NCBI GenBank assembly: GCA_023376005.1
Contig: CM042141.1
Coordinates: 97,396,566-97,460,565, forward strand
Direction: 5' to 3'
Length of the DNA stretch: 64,000 nt
Source of the DNA: Doryteuthis pealeii
Taxonomy: Eukaryota; Mollusca; Cephalopoda; Myopsida; Loliginidae
Below are positions 56,048 through 64,000 of this stretch, piece after piece. The position numbers and the translations under genes were made by a program. Numbering within the stretch: position 1 is the first letter of the stretch; every line of letters begins with the position of its first letter. The notes below the pieces were generated by a model that was not told the DNA's origin, did no database searches, and saw only the letters and a list, made by a program, of their open reading frames with translations.

Positions 56048-56480
56048 ATGAAACCCAGCCCTGCCCCTTTAAATTGAGGGGGCAGTTGTTGCCTGGGGGT
56101 ATAGCCCCCTAGAATCAATGCTATTAACTTGTAAAGGTCGAGGGCTGAAGCCACTGGCCCTTCGGAGTTGACTGGATCTACAGGTATTTGCCTCATACCC
56201 CACTTGTATGGGCTGGGCACAAGGCCCTGTTTTAACGTGGGCCCACCCACAAGCCGAAGCTCATGGGTGGGAAAGAAAAAAATTGCCTCGATCCCGTTGG
56301 CATTCCCTCTCAAGGGGGGGCACCTCTGGCGCTGGGCAATAAACCCAGCCCCGCCCCTTTAAGTCAAGGGAGCAGGTATTGCCTGGGGGGATAGCCCCCT
56401 GGGATCAACGCTATTAACTTGTAAAGATCCAGGGCCGAAGCCACTGGACCCCCGGCATTGGCTGGATCTACATGTTAATA
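56048..56480. repeat. Duplicated 140-bp G/C-rich repeat
   Basis: 56048-56187 and 56341-56480 share CCCAGCCC-GCCCCTTTAA, GGGGGCAG or variant, ATAGCCCCCT, GCTATTAACTTGTAAAG and GGATCTACA, 293 bp apart. The spacer (56188-56340) includes CACCTCTGGCGCTGGGCAAT. GC content is far above the surroundings. The family is unknown. Confidence 0.8.
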
Positions 56481-58187
56481 ACATGCAATTGTATTTATAT
56501 ATACAACAAAATAGCAGTTTTGTGTGAGCAGGAAGGCTAAGTTGCATATTGATATTAAAAATTTGCTTTTAATAAATATGTGCTTAGTATTATTAATTTT
56601 TAATTGTTTGGTTTCATATTAATGGATATGAGCAAAAATCTTGGAGATAAATCTTAAAAGAAATCCATTAAGAAGAAGAAATAACTTTAATTTTATTCTA
56701 TACTCCCTATTTTAACTAAATAGTTAATTAGGAAAATTTAGCAATGAAAGACGAAAGTGATGGAAGAGTAAATTTCAGTTGTTCTATTTTTTTATTATAA
56801 TCTTTTTATCTGCATTCTTATTTAGTTTCATTAGTCTTTCTAATTTAATATATTTTATTACATTAAAACTTAAATACTTGCACCAGGAGAGTGCATATAT
56901 TTGCTAGTTATATATAATATATAATTATAATATAATATATAGTATATAAATTATAATATAATCATAATATGTAATATATAATATATAATTATATAATATG
57001 TAATATATAAATTATAATATAATGTATAAATTATAATATAATGTATAAATGTATAATTAAAATTATAGAATGTAGAACATTTTTAACAAAACCTATGATA
57101 AAACCAAACAAAAACAAAATGCTATTTCCATTTCTTATAATGACCTTGACTTTATATTGAAGGTCAACCATTAAGGATTTCTTTTCTATTTTGAGAAAGA
57201 AAAATATACATTAGTCTGTCTTCTTCAGTAAATCCTTTTACTTCTTCTGGGATTTTGTCGGAAGAAAACACTCAGCAACGTTGTAGAAAATTCATCTATT
57301 ACAGCGGACAGTTCATTTAAATGGCAAAGCATTTTATTTATTGTGTTTGTGGATCTTTGTTTAACACAAAAGAAAAAAAAAGAAATATCTATGGAAAGCT
57401 GTTCAAAGTCCATTTATATGTTAAATGGTCAACTTAGTAGTGCAATTATTGCAATAACAAACAAATAAACAAAAACAAAAAGGAAAAGAAGAGAAAAGAT
57501 ATATGTATATTGCGAACAACTGTCAACTGTTCTATGATATTTCTTGAACGTATAGCTTTTTCGTTTTTGTTTTCATTTTATTTCATTTCACCTGTTCTCC
57601 AACCTTCTTTAGTTGAACTAGCAAGAATATGCACTCTCAGGTATAAGGATGTCAGTTTTAATGTAATGAAATATATTAAATTTGAAAAACTAACAAAATT
57701 AAATAAGAATACATTTAAAAATATTACACTTATTTTAATAATATTTTAATTGGTTTCTATCATAGGATTGATTTTAATGCATTGGAGAATAAAAAAGATA
57801 ATATTAGAAATTAATAACACCAATTAATCATTTATTAAACCCAGTTTTGTTAAAGACAGTATGCAAATTAACCACATGGATCATGTAAATTCATATTCTT
57901 AGTGATATATAAGACACATTACAGGATTTTAAATACCCTAATAACATGGGTTGGCAAATCTAACTCAGATTTTCATAGAGACATCATTAATGAATAAGAT
58001 TTATTATTCTACATATTTATGATTTTGACTATAAACTTACATAATTCCTGAAGGTATTGTGATGTAAGCAGTGACATAGTTTCAGTTTTCTTCCAAATTA
58101 TCACAACGAATCTTTCAAAACTTTGCCAGCATTAAATGACCCATTAAGGTTGATGTACTGTAAAACAAGCCTCCAGACCATATTTAG
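56481..58187. other. No gene recognised; AT-rich tandem region
   Basis: 56905-57060 is built of TATAATATA-type words (worn AT minisatellite). Near 58126-58165 is a tail module (ATTAAATGACCCATTAAGG, then TGATGTACTGTAAAACAAG). Confidence 0.45.
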
Positions 58188-58350
58188 TGTTGATTTGACT
58201 GTATTTCACATAGCATTAATACCCTTGAGAAAGGTACGAATCTAACTATTCTCTCTTCAGTTATGGGTAAATAGTAGGGCAGACAAAACAAGCCTCCAAA
58301 CTATATTTAGTGTTGATTTGACTGCTAAGTCGGCTTTGTCATTTCCTCTG
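58188..58350 (+). mobile_element. SINE family II fragment with local duplication
   Basis: TAATACCCTTGAGAAAGG and ATAGTAGGGCAGAC are family II blocks. CAAGCCTCCA then TATTTAGTGTTGATTTGAC occurs twice (58168-58200 and 58290-58322). Confidence 0.65.
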
Positions 58351-58681
58351 ATATTGAATTAGATTTTCTTTGTAAGTTTATTGTTTCCTTTGTACAGTTG
58401 AATAGTAAGCTGAATTTCGACTGTCCAATTCGATCAAGATGACAATCTTATTGTCGGTGTGCAGAAAGTCGGAATTCTTTGAAATCAACTTTTAATCTTT
58501 GGCAAAAATGTTTGATCTTTCTGGAATTTTTCTTTAAAAAAAAAGTTTTTGAACATATCAGATAATTTTTTTTGACAATGACCAGACATCTTAATCAGAG
58601 AAATTTTCTTTTCCAGTAATTATCGTACTTCAGAAGTCACATAGTTGTGAGACCAATTTAATTATATATTTTATAAAGCAA

Positions 58682-58896
58682 GGGCCGGTTTAGCTCAGTT
58701 GGTAAAGCATCCACTAGGGAACCATGTGGTTCCTGATTCGATACCAGCCTTCGCCAACTCAGCATATGAGTAGCACAGGAATCTGTGTGGTAAAGTAAGG
58801 AGCTGATGGTAGGTGTGGTGCTCCACCTCAGACGCAAAAACTCCTTCGCTGTCTGGCTGATACCAATTTTAGACCACCCCGATGACTACTTTTTAC
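58682..58896 (+). mobile_element. tRNA-derived SINE, family I, best copy
   Basis: GGGCCGGTTTAGCTCAGTTG with GTAAAGC (box A), GGTTCCTGATTCGATACC (box B), AACTCAGCATATGAGTAGCA, GGTAGGTGTGGTGCTCCACC, and end ACCACCCCGATGAC. The ~70-bp head folds as a plausible tRNA-like region, so the parent was a tRNA gene. Confidence 0.88.
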
Positions 58897-59083
58897 TTAT
58901 AAAGCATTTCAATATGAAGCAATTTTAATGCAAACAGCCTCGTCCAGGATTTGAACTCGGGTTGACAAATCTATTTCCTACGACTTTAATCATTTGCACC
59001 ATGCACCTCCATAAACATTTGTCACTAGACATAAGGTGTTTACATGTTTAAAATGATTGTGAAGATGCATTTGTATACTGTAT

Positions 59084-59087
<4 letters not shown>

Positions 59088-59114
<27 letters not shown>

Positions 59115-59320
59115 GATTCAGATTGTCCTGACAGCACAGATTTCCATGACTCTATCTCACCACCCATCACTATCAGTCATTGACCCTGGAAGATCTTTTT
59201 TCACAGCATCCAGAATCTGCACAGAGCTGATTGATGTAGGTTTTTGCTGGTTGGCCTACACTGGTGTGTCCACAGGAGAACATCACTTATGAGTTCGTCC
59301 TTACTTCTCCAGTAATGTCC
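59088..59320 (-). pseudogene. LINE C-terminal fragment with (ATG)n tail
   Basis: Inverse of the DELISD...EDLPG module; on plus the (ATC)n tract 59088-59114 is the tail. GAGTTCGTCCTTACTTCTCC marks the SKDELI part. Worn. Confidence 0.7.
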
Positions 59321-59652
59321 ATATGAACTGGTATACCTAATTTCAGAGGCTTGCTATTTATTGAGATGACACCATTCTGATTAAAGCACATGAACTTTCT
59401 TTTTTCATTATCTGAGTTAATGTGGAGACCAATGCCTCTTGCTGCCTGCTCTGTTAAATCCAAATATTTAATCCTTTATTTACAATTAGAAGTGGCTACC
59501 CCGCATCACCTGGGTAGAGGGTGTTAAAAAAGGTAGTCTTGCAAATCCATTATTGTTGACTTGCAAGTTGGATCCTCGCAGGATGCCCCATTAAAATCCC
59601 TATGCAAAAAAGACCTTGCATTGATCCAGACACTCTGAAAAGAAAAATTAAT

Positions 59653-60404
59653 GTCCAGGTAATTCCATATCAAATCATCCAGAAAAAAGTAACATTGTCA
59701 CCTACCCTCTTTAATTTTTCTGAAATTTTGTCCAGGTGTGGACTATGTTACAGTTAGACAATCCCCAAGCTTTGAGCTTCCAATTCCAAAAATTGGCCAA
59801 GTTGTGTCGATTTTTAGCTCTCCAAATTTTTTCAAGGGTGCGAAAACTGGCGACTTTTTGTAATCTATTTTTGTCTGTAAAATGAGTTCTAGAGCTTACC
59901 TACTCCTAAAAATTGGTCTATAGAAGATTTTTGGCCCAAGGAATCCAAAAAATGCTATCAAAAAGTCTTAAAGTTAACCAATTTTAAGTTATTAATGATT
60001 TCTGATTTTTTCATAGCAAGAAAGTGGCATGCATCTATGACAAAAAAAATTTCTATTATTATTTTACATATATTGAACATTATTTGTACCAAAAAGATAG
60101 TTTGGCTTTTGCTCAGAACCGAAGCTACAACATCAATTAAAATTTTGCACTTTTATGGTTTAAGTGTTTCCGTTCAGCCATTGAATAAGTTCTATATGGA
60201 GCAAAATAACTGACAGGGTGCAATCGAAATGATCAGGGTTATGTTGGTGGTTGGATATATTTGGAATAATATACAAACATTATATTTCCCTTGTATCGAT
60301 CATATTGCCTTAAAAAATGTTTCAAATTTTGGGGATTTTCTAACTTTTACACAGTCCACACCTGGACAAAATTTCAGAAAAATTGAAGAGGGGGGGGGGG
60401 ATGA
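59653..60404. mobile_element. ~0.75-kb MITE-like element with 40-bp inverted repeats
   Basis: 59703-59742 (start TACCCTCTTTAATTTTTCTG) is the reverse complement of 60355-60394 with about one mismatch plus a G run. The uninterrupted family Y copy at 19040-19360 shows the site without it. The inner 72-codon frame (59995-60213) is not recognised, so it is a nonautonomous DNA-transposon candidate. Exact ends are uncertain because ~50 bp outside the left inverted repeat is also absent from the empty site. Confidence 0.75.
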
Positions 60405-60532
60405 ATTTTAAATGCAAAAAAAAATTCCATGCTGTTATCATTTAAATCTTATTTTTTAATTATCTTCACGAATATAAAACAAATCTTCATTATTTTTGTT
60501 CAAAAAGCAAGATCTGGTGATAGTGAATGTGT

Positions 60533-60667
60533 ATATATCGGCATGGATATCCATGACAATCTCTCATCAACCTTCTCTATCATTCATTGTCCCAGGGAGA
60601 TCCTCTGCACAGCATCCAGTATCTATGCAGAGCTGGTCTATTTAGGTCCTTGCTGGGCAGCCCATTT
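60533..60667 (-). pseudogene. LINE C-terminal fragment
   Basis: ATGGATATCCATGACAATCT, CCCAGGGAGATCCTCTGCAC and CCTTGCTGGGCAGCCCA are inverse blocks of the EDLPG/MDI module. It lies inside the family Y copy. Confidence 0.7.
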
Positions 60668-60903
60668 CTCATTAATTGTTTTATTTTCATAGTTTACTCA
60701 GGACATACACACACACATACATAAATACATACATACACACAAACTGCCCTTTATATATGTATAGATAGATTCCCCATGTTCTCATTTTGTTATTTACATT
60801 GTTATTTTCTCCATCTTTGTTTACTCTTAACTCATAAAACCCTTTTTACATCTTTTGGTACAAGCCCCCCACCCCCCACCCCCCAAAAGAAAATGCTGAT
60901 TGC

Positions 60904-61131
60904 TGGAGGTATGGGTGGTGTAATGGTTATCTCCATTGAAAATGAACTTAGTGAACCAAATTCAAATACTAGACAAAGCTGTTTGCATTTTACTTTGTGC
61001 TAATACCCTTGGGAAAATCATGAAACCAATTACTCTGCCCCACCCCAGGGCAAGTAGTAGAGCAGGCTGGCATCCCACGTTGTTGATTGGTCGAGCAATC
61101 TAGGAGGAATTAAAACTCTTAATTCAAAACT
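60904..61131 (+). mobile_element. SINE family II, diverged copy
   Basis: Head GGTATGGGTGGTGTAATGG, GTGAACCAAATTCAAAT (box B worn), GTGCTAATACCCTTGGGAAA and AGCAATCTAGGAGG. Confidence 0.7.
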
Positions 61132-61231
61132 AGAGGGCGTGGAACTAACAACTCCACATATGAAAATCTGTTCATTACAGATGCGCATACGTATAAGAAA
61201 TCAGGGACCTGAGTTCAATTCCTATACAAGG

Positions 61232-61520
61232 AAGTGTGTGGTGTGATGGTTAAAGTCATGGGAAATGGACTCACTGCCCCGAGTTCGAATTCTGGATGTG
61301 ATAATTGTATTTTACTTTGCGCTAATACCCTTGGGAAAGGTATGAATCCTACTCTCCCTCCAGCTATGGATAAATAGTAGGGCAGACTGGGCTCTTTAAC
61401 CTTGGTTAGGCAACTGGTCTAGGAGAAGGAAAACTCTGAATTCAAACCTGTTGAACTCCACTTAAGAAATTGACCTTGTGTCACATTCTGTTCATGTGGA
61501 GGGGTTGGTAAATATATCTA
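61232..61520 (+). mobile_element. SINE family II, near-complete copy
   Basis: Head AGTGTGTGGTGTGATGGTTA (box A), CCCGAGTTCGAATTCTGG (box B), GCGCTAATACCCTTGGGAAA, GGATAAATAGTAGGGCAGAC, CTGGTCTAGGAGAAGGAAAA, GTGTCACATTCTGTTCATG and end GGTTGGTAAATATATC. The best plus-strand representative; the box A/B arrangement shows tRNA ancestry. Confidence 0.85.
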
Positions 61521-61522
61521 CA

Positions 61523-61935
61523 AGGCTGTTTGTGTTTCACTTCATGCTAATTCCCTTGGGAAAGGTATAAATCTGTTCTCCCTCATCTATGAGTGAATAG
61601 TAGGACAGACTGGGTTCTTTAGTTCTGATTATTTTGTTTCTTTGTTTTATTGCATGTCAACTTTCATGGGTTATTTAGCTATCCTAATGCCATCAAGCAA
61701 AGAAAAAAACATAACCAGGACTAAAGAACATAGTCTGCTCTACTATTCCCCCATAGACATTAAACGAAGAAACCAATCCAACTATGGATAAAATAGTAGG
61801 GCAGACTGGGCTTTTAAACCTTGTTATGGCAACCAGCCTTGGAGAAGGAAAATTTAAACCTGTTAAACTCCACTTAAAAACTGACCTTGTGTTTCATCCT
61901 GCTTTTGTGGAGGGGTTAGATAAATACATAGATAA
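61523..61935 (+). mobile_element. Two truncated SINE family II copies
   Basis: 61523-61625 and 61780-61935 repeat body blocks (CCCTTGGGAAAGGTATAAAT; ATAGTAGGGCAGACTGGGCT; GGAGAAGGAAAA). An inverse tail-module relic lies between (61640-61685). Confidence 0.7.
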
Positions 61936-61964
61936 GAACATTTCCTCATCATTATCATCATCAT

Positions 61965-62090
61965 CATCGTTGCTTAATGGTTTGCAAGGTAGACTGCCAG
62001 ACTATTACTAGTGAGTTTAAGTCTCACTGAGTGCCTCATACTTTCGACCTTGTGCCACAACTCAACAAAGCTTAGTAGATAACTACAATT
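61965..62090 (+). mobile_element. SINE family III
   Basis: GTTGCTTAATGGTTTGCAAG (box A-like), GTGAGTTTAAGTCTCACTGA (box B-like), TCGACCTTGTGCCACAACTC and AAGCTTAGTAGATAACTAC. Same tail as the 43492-43600 copy. An (ATC)n tract precedes it. Confidence 0.7.
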
Positions 62091-62147
62091 AAAATGCATA
62101 CATTTGCTTTGCATAAGCGTCCTATCATGGTACAATGGTGTCTAGAT

Positions 62148-62460
62148 GCCATAGTTCCAATACGTCCGAAATAGCTCTCTCAAAGTCAGGGTCTCCATCC
62201 TGGTTGACGACTGGAGGAGTCCCTTGACATGGCTCAGTAGCCCATTGACAAAGGCGCTCTTCATCCAACATTCTGGCGGCATTTCGCCTACCAGCTGTGC
62301 CAGCCATTGCAAATCAGTTAGAAATTCATCTACAGTCTCTCCTGGACGAAGGCAGCGCGTGGAAGCTGATATTCTGGTTGTGAACAGCCCGGTGTTAGAC
62401 TTTCGTGAATTGAATGGGTACGTCAACGCGACCGACAGTCACTGACACACAGAGTGAGGA
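62148..62460 (-). pseudogene. Ty3/gypsy gag fragment
   Basis: Minus frame: RPGETVDEFLTDLQWLAQLV, then FVNGLLSHVKGLLQSSTRM and LTLRELF. This matches the retrotransposon gag (capsid-like) consensus RPGESVxEFxxxLRxLAxxC ... FVxGLxxxxxRxxL. Only ~90 residues remain; the zinc knuckle and pol are not found nearby, so it is a fragment. Confidence 0.8.
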
Positions 62461-63204
62461 AGAAAACAAGTGTTTGGACGGCAAGTGAAATTTGACGACT
62501 GCTATTTGGGGTGTCAGGAAGTGAGAGTAACGTGCTCATTTGGTAGAGACTGTGCTGTCGGCGAAAGGAATTACATTTCGTTTGCTAGAGAGACTTGCAA
62601 AAGATTAATATTATCTTAAATTTTGAGACCATCCAAAAGAAATGGTTAGCAAACTAATTAGATCAATTACTACTGAAAAGTGAGTTTGATCCTTGTTGGA
62701 TGCCCCATTTTTGTGATAGTGTGTCACATCCCACCCGTGGACAATGGCTAAATACCTACATTTGCTTTGATTAAGTTCTTGGAAATAAAATCCTTCTTGA
62801 CATAAGTAAATTGTAAGTTGTTGAGAACATAATTTTCAATTTCCCTCAGAATTAATCTCTTTCATTGTTCTTGTGCCATTGTTGATCCGTGTGCATTCTT
62901 GAGATTATTAACCCTGGATTAACTCTTCTCTCTCCAGTCGGATTAGTAACCAATTAATCCTTAGTGCAATTTCAACATTAGGGAATGAAGAAGTTAATCC
63001 ATTGTTTACAACAAGGGTAGGTATTTACCCAATCCATTCAATGAAACGGTTAGGATGTGACACAAGATTGTGAGTATTGGGCATCCAGCGAGGATTGAAC
63101 TCACTTATCAGATCTGCTTGCTAACCATTACACCACAATAAACTCTTCCTAATCAAACCCACTTTGGGAAACTGGAGACCAGCTTTAAGAAAGTCTGGAA
63201 AGGA
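62461..63204. other. No gene recognised; SINE III relics
   Basis: 62675-62760 and 63050-63140 hold worn tRNA-like SINE pieces (GTGAGTTTGATCCTTG; GCTAACCATTACACCAC). The remainder is unassigned. Confidence 0.45.
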
Positions 63205-63440
63205 ACAAGTCATTGTGTCCTAGTTACACATTGGTCAAACAAGACTAACACACTCCTATATACTCAAACAAGAACAACAACCACAGTGTGAAACATGTCA
63301 AACACCTTTGACTGTTAAACACTTATTCATGGAATGCAGGTTTTTTGCTCACATCAGAAACCATTATTTTAATGCAGACAATATGAAAGATCTATTTGAA
63401 AATGTCAACATGGAGGACATAAAATTATACCATAGAATAT
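63205..63440 (+). pseudogene. LINE C-terminal zinc-knuckle fragment
   Basis: Plus: LTHSYILKQEQQPQ, then CETCQTPLTVKHLFMEC (C-x2-C-x8-H-x4-C) and the end NVNMEDIKLYHRI with a stop at about 63438. This is the conserved C-terminal zinc knuckle after LRIGHTxLTH in RNase H-type LINEs, the continuation of the piece at 55370-55690. The 3' UTR that follows ends with the tail module GGTTGATATGCCGTTAAAATC (63574-63594 region). Confidence 0.8.
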
Positions 63441-64000
63441 AGACATGAACTTAATCAATACCATACAACATGATGCCCAATGGTGCTAACACATTGTTAA
63501 AGCCAATTACTAAGAAAGTATAAATATAAATACACAACATATATTACTTCCAAACCGTTAGGCATGACATAATCCTAGATGGGTTGATATGCCGTTAAAA
63601 TCAACCAACCAACCATTAAATCATGATGGAACACATGTTTACAACAAACGTATAGATATCAGATACTTGCAGAACTTATACTTTGATTCTGCATTCAGAA
63701 ATGAAATAACTTTTTCAGGTATTGGAAGCCCCTGAGTTGTGCCAACCCCACCAGAGCTCATGCCTAGTCTGGCACAGCCTGTAAACTCTGGTAATAATGT
63801 TCTCCCAACTGTGCTGCACTCTGCTCACCAACAATCAAAATCTATCTCGAAATGCCTCGTCCACCCATTGCAAGAGCCAAAATACTACTGCCAGCTTTTT
63901 TCGTAGTCGTCGTACGTAATCGTGACACTCCCTCTAGCCATCGCCGTATGCTTATATGCACGCCCGATCTCGAAAGAATTTGCATACATGCAATCCCATT
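63441..64000. other. LINE 3' UTR, then unassigned sequence
   Basis: 63441-63620 is the 3' UTR with the GGTTGATATGCCGT tail and (CAAC)n-like end. 63621-64000 is less AT-rich, without a recognised gene. Confidence 0.45.

Larger units (their letters stand above)
59485..60720 (+). mobile_element. Dispersed repeat (family Y), split by a MITE
   Basis: 59485-59652 (AGAAGTGGCTACCCCGCATC, ATCCAGACACTCTGAAAAG) and 60405-60535 (CATTTAAATC, GTTCAAAAAGCAAGATCTGG), plus 60668-60762 (TTAATTGTTTTATTTTCATA, CTGCCCTTTATATATG), together form a copy of the 19040-19450 sequence, interrupted by the MITE and by a LINE fragment. Confidence 0.8.

Noticed and set aside
58682..58750. Functional tRNA gene
   Set aside because: Box A and B are present, but the sequence continues into the SINE body shared by four copies and the acceptor pairing is not convincing.
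59044..59292. Poly-His ORF as a metal-binding protein
   Set aside because: The His run is the (CAT)n tail of an inverted LINE fragment.

Overview
The window reads as repeat-dense, intron- or intergenic-type DNA of an animal, most likely a cephalopod mollusc (octopus-like). The reasons are very long (AT)n, (CA)n, (GA)n and (TTA)n microsatellites, several tRNA-derived SINE families, and many decayed LINE, Ty3/gypsy, Ty1/copia and mariner fragments whose peptides resemble families I associate with octopus assemblies. The species assignment is inference. I found no intact conserved host gene, rRNA, CRISPR array or operon.

Layout. (1) 66-1024 is a near-identical copy of 25039-26059. At 1025 the match stops and a TG-starting sequence begins, which recurs as a direct repeat at 15173-15817, right up to a 100-N assembly gap (15818-15917). 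(2) Between the direct repeats lies a ~10.8 kb tandem array (2933-13769) of a 63-bp unit, about 172 copies. On the minus strand the unit encodes a 21-residue, highly charged repeat. The same strand has a non-repetitive N-terminal ORF (13767-13892) and a degenerate-repeat C-terminus (2445-2932). Most frame breaks are one-base changes in homopolymers. This giant repeat ORF inside a putative terminal-repeat-bounded insertion is the most novel object in the window. (3) 15918-29600 is a patchwork: an insertion with a 13-bp target-site duplication, a mariner relic, a 290-bp hairpin element, SINEs, and a decayed Ty3/gypsy pol split by a 419-bp solo LTR with perfect TG...CA ends and a 5-bp target duplication. 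(4) 29652-34649 is a large inverted repeat (arms ~565 bp) enclosing nested SINE insertions and two tandem LINE 3' ends. (5) 34650-64000 holds more LINE fragments (restriction-like endonuclease, RNase H and C2H2 types), copia and gypsy gag pieces, solo-LTR candidates, a ~57-bp minisatellite, a MITE with a paralogous empty site, and hammerhead-ribozyme-like motifs inside AT-flanked hairpin elements.

How it fits together. Nothing here looks like a cooperating gene set. The window records serial transposition. Segment 1-15817 may be an alternative haplotype joined to 15918 onward by a gap, because the flank copy at 25039-26059 looks like the empty allele of the insertion at 1025. Single-base indels are dense in the array interior and in the right terminal repeat, as in unpolished long reads, so the giant repeat ORF may be less broken in the real genome than in this sequence.
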